This document shows, piece after piece, positions 44,109 to 52,489 of a DNA stretch of 64,000 bases; position 1 is the first letter of the stretch; the number at the start of each line of letters is the position of its first letter. The notes beneath the pieces are model-generated. The model was given only the letters and a program-made list of their open reading frames with translations, was not told the DNA's origin and did not search any database. The translations under genes and the position numbers were made by a program. This DNA is from Clostridium sp. JN-1 (GTDB lineage Bacteria > Bacillota > Clostridia > Clostridiales > Clostridiaceae), in the NCBI RefSeq assembly GCF_003718715.1, contig NZ_CP033465.1:930001-994000 (forward strand). Direction: 5' to 3'.

Positions 44109-44774
44109 AGAGATTCCTTGTTTATGTTTGTTAAAAATAGAGTACAGCTGTTCTATAGGAAGAAACGCCATAATAACAATACATATTCCGCCTTCTACTG
44201 CCATAAAAGGTCCATTAATCGTAAGTGAATATAAATATGTAGACATTCCTTTAGGAGCAAAGCTTCCGAAAAATACCACACCGGAAATGAAGTGGCATAT
44301 AAACCGAGCAAATACAGCGACAATAGTTCCTAGTATCTTTCTATCTCTAAAATAGCCTGCAAGTCCAAGAGCCATAAAAGGCAGTGGATAATCAAATAAT
44401 ACTTGTACAGGATGGAGAATGTAAGGACCAAGTATTAATGATATTATTCCGTATAAGAAGCCAGTTAAGAACCCAACTTCAGGACCATAAAAGAATGCCA
44501 TAACTAAAATTGGTACCATACTTCCTAAAGTTACACTTCCGCCTTGTGGAAAGTGATAAATTCTGAAGATTTTAAGTACAGTTGCAAGCGCAAGAGCTAC
44601 TCCAATTTGAACAACCATGGAAGTGGTGAATTTTATCTTTTTTACCTTAATTGCAGCCAAAATTAAAATAATTACAGCAAGCAGTGCAAACAAAGATACT
44701 GGATGTTTTAAAATTTCAATTAAGTTTTGAGGAATAGATAAAAAAACTTTTAAATCTTTTAAAATAACGGACAT
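44094..44774 (-). CDS. thiT: ECF thiamine transporter substrate component
   Basis: 226 residues with six hydrophobic segments and ThiT signatures: FPQGGSVTLGSMVPILVMAFFYGPEVGFLTGFLYGIISLI, followed by DYPLPFMALGLAG and ISGVVFFGSFAP. It captures thiamine for a shared ECF module. It is about 30 residues longer at the N-terminus than typical ThiT, with one extra helix. A TPP riboswitch and terminator lie between promoter and gene, so expression falls when TPP is abundant. Its last four residues and stop lie in a repeat element. Confidence 0.93.
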   Translation of the reverse strand: MSVILKDLKVFLSIPQNLIEILKHPVSLFALLAVIILILAAIKVKKIKFTTSMVVQIGVALALATVLKIFRIYHFPQGGSVTLGSMVPILVMAFFYGPEVGFLTGFLYGIISLILGPYILHPVQVLFDYPLPFMALGLAGYFRDRKILGTIVAVFARFICHFISGVVFFGSFAPKGMSTYLYSLTINGPFMAVEGGICIVIMAFLPIEQLYSIFNKHKQGISTPGV

Positions 44775-44823
44775 AAAAAAAACCCCCTTAAATTAGTGCT
44801 CAGGAAGTCTAGGTTTAACACAA

Positions 44824-44856
44824 AAAACCGACTCCAGATATTCGGAATACGGTTTT
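44824..44856 (-). terminator. Terminator of the thiT riboswitch
   Basis: AAAACCG (44824-44830) and CGGTTTT (44850-44856) form the outer stem, with an inner TCC/GGA pairing, and on the minus strand the stem is followed by TTTTTTG. It is the expression platform of the adjacent TPP aptamer. Confidence 0.8.
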
Positions 44857-44872
44857 AATTGTATATAAATCA

Positions 44873-44961
44873 CTTTTCCTACGCTGGTATTATCCAGATC
44901 AGGTATAAGGGTTTATGAAGAATAATAAACTTCACTTCTCAGCCTAATGCACCCCTAGCAC
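44873..44961 (-). ncRNA. TPP riboswitch upstream of thiT
   Basis: On the minus strand the conserved boxes appear in order: AGGGGTGC, GGCTGAGA, AACCCTTATACCTGATCTGG, ATAATACCAGCGTAGGAAA. The CTGAGA and the CCTGATCTGGATAATACC pieces are the thi-box that binds thiamine pyrophosphate. A terminator hairpin follows. Confidence 0.95.
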
Positions 44962-45069
44962 TTTTATAAAATTTTATTTAATTATACCACTAAGTCTATT
45001 AAATTTAAAGCCTGCTTGCTGCTTTAAGTTTGAGGCTGGCGGTAAAATGAAAAGGGGCAGGAGTATAAT

Positions 45070-45918
45070 TTAAATGTCTTTAGCCCAAATATTAATACTT
45101 TCAAACTCACCGCATATATTACAATCATTCACTAGCTTACCTCTAAAGTTAAAGCCGTGTTTACTCAATACAATATTTATACTTGGATTTATCGCCCTAG
45201 ACAAACTATATAAGCTAATGAATCCTTCCTTTTTAAGATCTAATTCTAAAAGGTAAATTATATTTGACAATATGCCTTTATCTCTATAGTGAGGGTAAGT
45301 AGCACAGTCAGCTATTTCTGCATTTAAATTTTCGTAATCTAAATATGCAGAAGCTGCACCAATTATTTTACCATTATAAGTGGCAACTTTATATAAAACA
45401 TTTTTGTTCATATTTTGAATTAAATAATCCTTATCATATATTTGAGAAGGATACGCAAAAAATGCGCTAGAAAATAAGTCTATTAATTCATCTATATCGC
45501 TTTCTTTTGCATTCCTTATCTGGTACTTGAAATTATTACTAAACTTAAAACTATTTTTTACATTTAAACTTTTCATTAAAAATAACTTTTCCATATTATC
45601 ATTTTTACAAGCTTTTCGTTTACCTATTATAAAGTACGACATGCATAAAGCATCCTCGCCTCTAAAATAGGAATCTATTTTACCTTCTAAAATAAATCCT
45701 GCATCAGAAAAAGTTTGAAAATATGCGGTATCGCAGTTACATACAACTTTGCTTAAATGCTGTCTTGATGCATAGCGTATTATTCTTTTTATAGTTTGTA
45801 CCGATATCTTATGGAAATTAACTATTTTTACACGGTTATTAATATAATCAATATATATTTTACTTTTATCTATTTTAGCATAGTAATTATTATTTAATTT
45901 ACATTTAGCAGCATTCAC
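45070..45918 (-). CDS. ablB: Beta-lysine N6-acetyltransferase
   Basis: 282 residues: an N-terminal region (to about 130) with YIDYINNRVKIVNFHK and YFRGEDALCMSYFI typical of AblB, and a C-terminal GNAT domain (about 135-280; RNAKESDIDELIDLF, ADCATYPHYRDKGILSNII). AblB acetylates beta-lysine, made by lysine 2,3-aminomutase (AblA), to N6-acetyl-beta-lysine, an osmoprotectant. ablA is not next to it. It starts with GTG 45918 after GGGGAG. A c-di-AMP riboswitch with terminator precedes the gene, which agrees with an osmotic role. Confidence 0.85.
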   Translation of the reverse strand: MNAAKCKLNNNYYAKIDKSKIYIDYINNRVKIVNFHKISVQTIKRIIRYASRQHLSKVVCNCDTAYFQTFSDAGFILEGKIDSYFRGEDALCMSYFIIGKRKACKNDNMEKLFLMKSLNVKNSFKFSNNFKYQIRNAKESDIDELIDLFSSAFFAYPSQIYDKDYLIQNMNKNVLYKVATYNGKIIGAASAYLDYENLNAEIADCATYPHYRDKGILSNIIYLLELDLKKEGFISLYSLSRAINPSINIVLSKHGFNFRGKLVNDCNICGEFESINIWAKDI

Positions 45919-45972
45919 GATTTATTCTCCCCTTAAAAATTAATAATATATAAATCTAATAATTAGATAAAA

Positions 45973-46004
45973 AATAAGCTGCAGAGAAGCAACTGCAGCT
46001 TATT
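45973..46004 (-). terminator. Terminator of the ablB riboswitch
   Basis: A perfect 12-bp stem, AATAAGCTGCAG with CTGCAGCTTATT, 8-nt loop, followed on the minus strand by TTTTTATC. It sits between the c-di-AMP aptamer and the ablB start. Confidence 0.9.
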
Positions 46005-46060
46005 AAATGCTATTTATATACATGATAAAAAATACAGTATATATAATAACAAAGTATACT

Positions 46061-46192
46061 AAAACTTCTCTTCAACGCTTACGAGATTAGCTGACGGATT
46101 TGGGTCGAAGAAAATAACCCTACTTATCATATTTTGATAAGATTCACCCCAAAGTTGGTTCTCCCGTTCGAAATGATTCAGCGCTACCGCTA
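46061..46192 (-). ncRNA. c-di-AMP riboswitch (ydaO/yuaA class) upstream of ablB
   Basis: On the minus strand the sequence contains GCGGTAGCGC, CGGGAGAACCAACTTTGGGG, TGAATC, AGGGTTATTTTCTTCGACCC and AAATCCGTCAGCTAATCTCG followed by TAAGCGT. The GGGxGAACCA...GGGGTGAATC and CCGTCAGCTAAxCTCGTAAGCG boxes are the ydaO consensus. These aptamers bind c-di-AMP and normally switch expression off. A terminator and ablB follow. Confidence 0.9.
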
Positions 46193-46361
46193 TTTATTAT
46201 TTTACATATAAGCATATCATTATAATGTATGCATGTCAATATATTATGATTCAATGACTCAATATATTATATTCAATTGATGATTCAATGATTCAATTAA
46301 ATAATAATTTTTCATACATTTTTTAAAATTAGAGATAATATCTATGAAAGGAGGAGTTGTT

Positions 46362-46529
46362 ATGGAAGAAGATAGAGTTAAGGATAGTTCTATGGAATCT
46401 CCAATTGAAAAACATGATACTGCAGCATGGGCAAATATTCACAAGTCAAAACCAGTTTCAAATGTACCCGTGCCAAGTGAATTCGATGTTAAAAATGCCA
46501 AGGAATATGTAGATTCTAATGAAAAATGA
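46362..46529 (+). CDS. Small DUF3787-family protein
   Basis: 55 residues containing SPIEKHDTAAWANIHKSKPVS, the signature of DUF3787 proteins, which are small, hydrophilic and of unknown function in Clostridia. AAAGGAGGAG precedes ATG 46362 at a good distance; an in-frame start 18 bp earlier lies within the ribosome binding site. It is convergent with PFOR and shares a perfect palindromic terminator with it. Confidence 0.7.
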   Translation: MEEDRVKDSSMESPIEKHDTAAWANIHKSKPVSNVPVPSEFDVKNAKEYVDSNEK

Positions 46530-46530
46530 T

Positions 46531-46578
46531 GCTAATAATAAAAAGTCTAACCAATTGGTTAGACTTTTTATTATTAGC
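46531..46578. terminator. Bidirectional terminator, 48-bp perfect palindrome
   Basis: GCTAATAATAAAAAGTCTAA at 46531 continues as CCAATTGG and then the exact complement to 46578. The arms contain A- and T-runs, giving a U-tract in both directions. It starts two bases after the DUF3787 stop and overlaps the final codons of PFOR. Confidence 0.9.
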
Positions 46579-49500
46579 AATGTTGAAGAGATGATAATTT
46601 TTTGTAAATATTGTATCTTTCGCGAGCATTATTTTCAGATTCCTGAAATGCTTTTTCAACCCTTTCAGGGAAGACTTTCTTTAATGAAGAATAACGGATT
46701 TCACCATTGATAAAGTCAATATATGGTTTTGTAGGTTCTTTTGAGTCTAATATAAATGGGTTTTTACCATCTTGTTTTAGCATAGGATTATACCTAAATA
46801 AGTGCCAGTAACCAGATTCAACGGCTTTTTTCTCCTCAGCCATACTCGTTCCCATTCCAGTTTTAATACCATGACTTATACAAGGTGCGTAAGCTATGAT
46901 TAAGGAAGGACCTTTATAAGCTTCTGCTTCTGTAATTGCTTTAATGGCCTGGTTCATATTTGCACCCATGGCTATTTGAGTTACATAAACATTTCCATAG
47001 GTCATAGCCATCAATCCTAAGTCTTTCTTCCTTGTTTTTTTACCACTTGCAGCAAGTTTTGCAACTGCTCCAGTAGGAGTTGACTTTGATGATTGACCGC
47101 CTGTATTTGAATAAACTTCCGTATCCAAAACAAATATATTTACATCATCACCTAGTGCAAGAACATGATCTAATCCACCATATCCTATATCATATGCCCA
47201 TCCATCGCCGCCAATTAGCCAGTGGGATTTTTTAATTAAATAATCTTTTTTCATGAGAATTTCATTTAAAATATTATTTTGTTTAAGATCTTCATTATTT
47301 ATTAGTTTTAATATCTTTGCAGAAGCTTTTTTTGAAATATCTGCATCATTAAATCCACCAAGCCATTCTTTAAAAGCTTCTTTGAGTTCAGAATTTATAT
47401 TCATTGTCACAGCTTGATTCATCAAATCAGCTAATCGTTCTCTCATTTGGTTTACAGCAAGGAACATTCCATATCCATATTCAGCATTATCTTCAAATAA
47501 TGAATTACCCCAAGAAGGTCCTTTGCCAAAATTATTTGTAGTGTAAGCTATTGAAGGTGCACTTGCTCCCCAAATAGATGAACAGCCTGTTGCGTTTGCT
47601 ATCATCATTCTGTCTCCGTAAAGCTGAGTCAAGAGTTTGACATAAGGAGTTTCACCGCAGCCAGGACAAGCACCGTTAAATTCCAATAGAGGTTTTGCAA
47701 ATTGACTTCCCTTTACTGTGTGCAAATCCATTAATCCTTCTTTAGAAGTAATTTTTAAGGCATATTCAAAGTTGCCAGATTGTTCATCTATTTGTTCCTG
47801 GGCAGGTTTCATTATAAGGGCCTTACCTGGAGCAGGGCAGATATCTGCACAGTTTCCACATCCAGTACAATCAAGTGGACTTATTTGAATACGATATTGT
47901 AAGTTCTCAAGACCTTTGCCAACAGCCTTCTTAGTTAAAAATTCTTTAGGAGCTTTTTGTAGTTCTTCATTATTTACCAAGCATGCTCTTATTACACCAT
48001 GAGGACAAACATATGAACATTGGTTGCATTGTATACACTTGTCAATTTGCCATTCAGGTACACGAACTGCAATTCCGCGTTTTTCATAAGCTGATATGCC
48101 AACTGGGTAAGTACCATCTTCCATTCCCTTAAAGGCACTAACTGGAAGTTCATCTCCTTCATGTCTTGCCATGGGTCTTTCAATTTTACTAACGAAGTCA
48201 GGAACTTCTTTTTTAGGAATATCTTGGCCTTTAGCATCTTTCCATGATTCTGGTACAGTAACTTTATGGGCAGCATTTACACCAGCATCTATTGCTGCCT
48301 TATTTGCGTCAACTATATTCTTACCTTTTTTACCGTAAGTGTATTCTACAGAGTCTTTTAAATATTGCACTGCTTGATCTGCAGGAATTATATTTGCTAG
48401 TTTAAAGAATACAGCTTGCATTACCATGTTTATTCTAGAACCCAACCCAACTTTCTGTGATATTGAAATTGCATCAACTATATAAAATTGAATATTATTT
48501 TGGGCAATATATCTCCTCATTGAAGCAGGCAGGTTTTCATCCAATTCACTTTCTTGCCATGGACAGTTTAAAACAAATGTTCCATTTTTCTTTAAACCTT
48601 TTAATACATCTATATTGTAAATAAAAGATTTGTTGTGGCAAGCGGTATAATCTGATTCATAAACCAAGTAAGGTGATTTTATTGGTTTATCTCCAAATCT
48701 TAAGTGGGAAACTGTACTTCCGCCGGACTTTTTACTATCATATGAAAAATAAGCTTGACAATATAAGTTTGTTTTATCACCTATGATTTTAACTGCTGTT
48801 TTATTTGCACCAACAGTACCATCTGAACCCAAACCATAAAATTTACACCTTATAGTTCCTTGAGGTGATGTATCTATTACCTCGTCTTCTGGTAGAGATG
48901 TATTTGTAACATCATCAACTATTCCAATTGTGAATCTATTTTTTGGATTAGGATTTTCAAGATTTTTAAATACAGCTAGGATTTGAGAAGGTGTTGTATC
49001 CTTTGAACCCAATCCATATCTTCCACCAACTATTACAGGTTTATCTGGATTATTATAGAATAAATTTACTATATCTAAGTAAAGGGGTTCTCCTGTGGAA
49101 CCAGGTTCTTTTGTTCTATCCAAGACAGCAATTTTTTTAACCGTTTTAGGTAAATATTTAAAGAAATAATCAGAAGAAAATGGTCTGTACAAGTGCACTT
49201 TTATAAGACCTACTTTTTTATTATTTTGTCTTAAATAATCTACAGTTTCTTCTATAGTGTCACAAACTGATCCCATAGCCACAACTACATATTCAGCATT
49301 TGGATCTCCATAGTAATCAAATGGATGATATACTCTCCCAGTGATTTTTTCTATTTCCCTCATATAGTTTTCAACGATGTCAGGAACAGCATCGAAAAAC
49401 TTATTTGAAGATTCTCTTTGTTGAAAATAAATATCAGGATTTTGGGCAGTTCCTCTAACAGAAGGATGTTCTGGATTTAAAGATTTATTTCTAAACTTTT

Positions 49501-50101
49501 GTATTGCATTGTAGTCTACTAATTTTGCAATATCAGCATAGTCAATTACTTCAATCTTTTGATATTCATGTGATGTTCTAAAACCATCAAAAAAGTGTAA
49601 AAATGGTATACTGGATTTAATTGCTGAAAGATGAGCAATATTTGTCATATCCATGACTTCTTGAACATTAGATGATGCTAAAAGTGCAAATCCAGTTTGC
49701 CTTGTTGCCATAACGTCTTGATGGTCGCCAAAAATTGATAATGCATGAGTTGCAAGTGCACGGGCAGTTACGTGAAATACACCAGGTAGAAGTTCACCTG
49801 CTATTTTATACATATTAGGTATCATTAGAAGCAGTCCTTGTGAAGCAGTGTATGTAGTTGTTAGTGCACCAGCAGCTAACGATCCGTGGACAGCACCAGC
49901 AGCACCAGCTTCTGACTGCATTTCAACAAGTTTAACTGGCTGACCGAATATATTTTTTCTACCATGAGCAGACATGTCATCTACAAATTCAGCCATCGGA
50001 GTAGATGGTGTTATAGGATAAATAGCAGCAACATCTGTGAAGGCATAGGAAGCTTCAGCAGCAGCTTGGTTTCCATCCATGGTTTTTAACTTTTTTGACA
50101 T
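46574..50101 (-). CDS. nifJ: Pyruvate:ferredoxin (flavodoxin) oxidoreductase
   Basis: 1175 residues, the single-chain PFOR length. In order: domain I with YPITPSTPMAE and the pyrimidine-binding part (1-250), domain II (260-400), the gamma-type domain III (GLGSDGTVGANKTAVKIIGD, about 415-630), the two-[4Fe-4S] ferredoxin domain (CIQCNQCSYVCPHGVI, CTGCGNCADICP, about 680-760), CPGCGETPY and the TPP-binding GGDGWAYDIGYGGLDHVL. It makes acetyl-CoA, CO2 and reduced ferredoxin from pyruvate, or runs in reverse during acetogenic growth. GAGGAGG precedes ATG 50101. Monocistronic, with a strong terminator. Confidence 0.97.
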   Translation of the reverse strand: MSKKLKTMDGNQAAAEASYAFTDVAAIYPITPSTPMAEFVDDMSAHGRKNIFGQPVKLVEMQSEAGAAGAVHGSLAAGALTTTYTASQGLLLMIPNMYKIAGELLPGVFHVTARALATHALSIFGDHQDVMATRQTGFALLASSNVQEVMDMTNIAHLSAIKSSIPFLHFFDGFRTSHEYQKIEVIDYADIAKLVDYNAIQKFRNKSLNPEHPSVRGTAQNPDIYFQQRESSNKFFDAVPDIVENYMREIEKITGRVYHPFDYYGDPNAEYVVVAMGSVCDTIEETVDYLRQNNKKVGLIKVHLYRPFSSDYFFKYLPKTVKKIAVLDRTKEPGSTGEPLYLDIVNLFYNNPDKPVIVGGRYGLGSKDTTPSQILAVFKNLENPNPKNRFTIGIVDDVTNTSLPEDEVIDTSPQGTIRCKFYGLGSDGTVGANKTAVKIIGDKTNLYCQAYFSYDSKKSGGSTVSHLRFGDKPIKSPYLVYESDYTACHNKSFIYNIDVLKGLKKNGTFVLNCPWQESELDENLPASMRRYIAQNNIQFYIVDAISISQKVGLGSRINMVMQAVFFKLANIIPADQAVQYLKDSVEYTYGKKGKNIVDANKAAIDAGVNAAHKVTVPESWKDAKGQDIPKKEVPDFVSKIERPMARHEGDELPVSAFKGMEDGTYPVGISAYEKRGIAVRVPEWQIDKCIQCNQCSYVCPHGVIRACLVNNEELQKAPKEFLTKKAVGKGLENLQYRIQISPLDCTGCGNCADICPAPGKALIMKPAQEQIDEQSGNFEYALKITSKEGLMDLHTVKGSQFAKPLLEFNGACPGCGETPYVKLLTQLYGDRMMIANATGCSSIWGASAPSIAYTTNNFGKGPSWGNSLFEDNAEYGYGMFLAVNQMRERLADLMNQAVTMNINSELKEAFKEWLGGFNDADISKKASAKILKLINNEDLKQNNILNEILMKKDYLIKKSHWLIGGDGWAYDIGYGGLDHVLALGDDVNIFVLDTEVYSNTGGQSSKSTPTGAVAKLAASGKKTRKKDLGLMAMTYGNVYVTQIAMGANMNQAIKAITEAEAYKGPSLIIAYAPCISHGIKTGMGTSMAEEKKAVESGYWHLFRYNPMLKQDGKNPFILDSKEPTKPYIDFINGEIRYSSLKKVFPERVEKAFQESENNARERYNIYKKLSSLQHC

Positions 50102-50230
50102 ACTATGTTTCCTCCTCTATAAATAATTTTTAACATATTTAGTATTTACAAAGTACGTCAATTGAATTCATTAATTTAGATAAAATTCTAAATTTTAATT
50201 ATATAATTACGCTGTTGGGCAAGGGGCAAG
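50102..50230. other. Spacer between nifJ and the CC/Sec gene
   Basis: AT-rich sequence that must contain the nifJ promoter; no conserved motif or terminator stands out. Confidence 0.4.
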
Positions 50231-50539
50231 CTATTGTATAGCTATGCCGCTTACGCTAAATTTAGGTTTCATGAATGGAAGTTTGAGGAGGATAGATATA
50301 TGAACATTTTCACTTAAAATTAAACTATTTAATATATAAACTTTAATTCCTTGATATTCATATTCATCATAATCTTCATAGTATTCTCTATTAAAATATT
50401 TTAAAATCTCAACCTTGAGATTTGTGACTTTTTTCGTCTCACCATTTCAACAACCTATAGAGTTAGAAATAGTTTTAATTAAAAAGCAGCCTCGAACTTT
50501 TTTAGCATATTTAAGAGCTTTTTCTTGAATAGTTATCAT
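50231..50539 (-). CDS. Probable selenoprotein of the CC/Sec-motif (HesB-like) family, UGA at codon 31
   Basis: From ATG 50539 (GGAG 9 nt upstream) the frame reads MITIQEKALKYAKKVRGCFL... NSIGC, then TGA at 50449-50447, then NGETKKVTNLKVEILKYF to a TAG at 50231: 102 residues with Sec31. Cysteine precedes the UGA, giving the C-U pair of the CC/Sec family, and the sequence on both sides is continuous with it (N-terminal helix, EYQGIKVYI, final beta strands ending KFSVSGI). Right after the UGA the RNA can form a hairpin (GTGAGAC GAAAAAA GTCAC), as a bacterial SECIS must. Function unknown. Ordinary gene finding would split it at the UGA. Confidence 0.72.
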
Positions 50540-50737
50540 ATAAACATCTCCAGATAGTATTTAGATATTAAAAAAATTATCTATACTATATAAATTATAT
50601 TAGTACAGGCTTAAAATCAACTACTTAATTATGACTTAATACAAAATTATTGTTATAATCTTTATGTTGATTAGTTAAAGTAGTAAATAATCAGATAGGA
50701 TATATATTTTGTATTTTGTATAAAGGAGATGTTATAT
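50540..50737. other. Divergent promoter region
   Basis: AT-rich spacer between the CC/Sec gene (minus) and the radical SAM gene (plus). A -10-like TATAAT-similar stretch is present (TATAATC, 50655-50661) for the plus direction. No repeat or operator is evident. Confidence 0.35.
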
Positions 50738-51607
50738 ATGGAATATGAAGGCATTGTATACAGACCGCCAAGTGAAGCGTATAGTTTGATAATTCAAGTT
50801 ACAATAGGGTGTTCACATAATAAATGCAGTTTTTGCAGCATGTATAAAAATAAAAAATTTAGAATAAAAAGCTTAGAAGAGATATATGAAGATTTAAATG
50901 AGGCAAGACAAGCATATAATTACGTAGAAAAGATATTTTTAGCTGATGGTGATGCGCTTGTACTTCAAACAGAAAAATTAAAAAGTATACTATTAAAGAT
51001 AAGAGAACTATTTCCAGAGTGTAGAAAAGTTTCTGCTTATGCTGCACCAAAAGATGTTTTGAGAAAATCTATAAATGAACTTAAGGAACTTAAAGAATCT
51101 GGAATAAAAATGCTGTATATGGGAATAGAAAGTGGAAGTGATTACATATTAGAAAAAATAAATAAAGGAGTAACTGCTTCTCAAATCATAGAGGCAGGAC
51201 GAAAAGTTAAACAAAGCGGTATAAGACTTTCGGTTACTTTGATTTCTGGAATAGGTGGAAAAGATAAATGGAAGGAAAATGCCCATGAATCTGCAAAAGT
51301 CATAAGTGAAATTGATCCAGATTATGTTGGACTTTTAACTCTTATGGTTGAAAGAGGGACTCAAATGTATGAGGATATAAATTCAGAAAGTTTCAAACCT
51401 TTAACACCTGAGGAAGTTATGTTTGAGACACGTTAACTTGTTAAAAATATACAAGTCAGTAGTTGTATTTTTAGAAGCAATCATGCTTCAAATTATGTAT
51501 CGTTAGGGGGAACATTATCACGGGATAAAGACATTATAATTGAAAAAATCGATGCTGTACTTAAAGGTGAGCACGGCTATAAACCTGAAGAATTTAGAGC
51601 ATTGTAG
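50738..51607 (+). pseudogene. Radical SAM protein with one in-frame stop
   Basis: From ATG 50738 (AAGGAG upstream) the frame has the radical SAM cluster motif CSHNKCSFC (near residue 25), LADGDAL, YMGIESGSD and SGIGGKDKWKENA. It meets TAA at 51434-51436 after FETR, but the same frame continues without shift as LVKNIQVSSCIFRSNHASNY, GGTLSRDK... to TAG 51605-51607, which is the family's usual C-terminal part. Thus a single TTA-to-TAA change splits a 289-codon gene. The truncated 232-residue product still has the cluster and SAM-binding barrel. Substrate unknown. Confidence 0.78.
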
Positions 51608-51626
51608 CAGAAAATTAAACTACCTA

Positions 51627-52145
51627 TATGGGGTTCCTAGTTCCAAACTTAGTTTACACTCCGGGATATGCTGCCAAACTTCAGCACGATAAATACTTTT
51701 AATCATTCTAAGGCTCAGTATTTTGAAAATCTAATAAACATTGATAAACTCGTGCCTCAAACAATATCAATATTTATAGATTTTCTAAAATATTTCGCCA
51801 AGAATGATAAAAAAGTATTTATATGTGCTTTCATTTTGGCAACATACCCCTGCGTGCAAACTAAGTTTTAAGCTAAAAGGAATGTATAGTTATTTTAATT
51901 TACAAATCAACTTACACGCAGGGATATATATACAGCCTGAAGACACATTAAAAACTTTTATTACAAGTTTTAGCGAAGTATTTTAGAAAATTCTAGAGGC
52001 CCAAATACTGTTTGAGCTTGCGAGTTTATTTGAGCCTCTTGAATTTTCAAAATAAGAGCTTTAAACTTGTTAAAAGTTTTTACAGTGTCAAAGGCTGTAT
52101 ATATTTCCCGGAGTGTAAGTTAAGCTGCAAACTAGAAATCCTATA
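51627..52145. mobile_element. MITE-like element with terminal inverted repeats (519 bp, nested)
   Basis: The outer 35-40 bp are inverted repeats (left CCTAGTTCCAAACTTAGTTT then ACACTCCGGG; right, read inverted, TCTAGTTTGCAGCTTAACTT then ACACTCCGGG). The interior at about 51855-51965 is a rearranged copy of 6272-6366, in the opposite orientation. Short open frames inside have no ribosome binding site and no family resemblance. It exactly fills the gap between the radical SAM gene and the ferredoxin gene. Confidence 0.75.
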
Positions 52146-52147
52146 AG

Positions 52148-52330
52148 CTAAACAATTTTTAAAGCTCCCATTGGACATAGTTTGACACATTTGCCGCATT
52201 GTAGACATTGTTCATGATTTACAACAGGTGCATTGAAATTGTATTGAGTTAGAGCATTTGCAGGACACATTTCTACTGCAGGACATTTATGGTTTTGTGG
52301 ACAATTATTTTTTATAACAACTATTTTCAT
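52148..52330 (-). CDS. Small 4Fe-4S ferredoxin-like protein
   Basis: 60 residues. The C-terminal half has the classical CLQCGKCVKLCP; the N-terminal half has CPQNHKCPAVEMCP, a CxxxxxCxxxxxC spacing in place of the first motif, so one ordinary cluster and possibly a second, unusual one. Such proteins are electron carriers or parts of redox complexes. ATG 52330 follows GAGGAG; the repeat element ends 3 bp beyond the stop. Confidence 0.8.
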   Translation of the reverse strand: MKIVVIKNNCPQNHKCPAVEMCPANALTQYNFNAPVVNHEQCLQCGKCVKLCPMGALKIV

Positions 52331-52429
52331 TATCAACGTCTCCTCTTGATTAATTTGTATATAATACTAAAGTTTATATGTTACATTTCAGTATATGTTT
52401 AACTTGATTTTTTGTTAAGTAAAATTAAA

Positions 52430-52470
52430 AACAAAGAGAACCTAAATAAAGCAGGTCCCCTTTGTTTTAA
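52430..52470. terminator. Terminator between ferredoxin and HD-GYP genes
   Basis: AAACAAAGAGAACCT pairs with AGGTCCCCTTTGTTT with two mismatches, loop about 9 nt, with T-rich sequence on the plus side and A-rich sequence (T on the minus strand) before it. It probably ends the HD-GYP transcript. Confidence 0.65.
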
Positions 52471-52489
52471 TCTTATTTTTGTAATTTCA

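Noticed and set aside
51668-51986. Short open frames of 60-67 codons between the radical SAM and ferredoxin genes
   Set aside because: They lie inside the TIR-bounded element, lack ribosome binding sites, and read as leucine/lysine-poor noise rather than a protein family.
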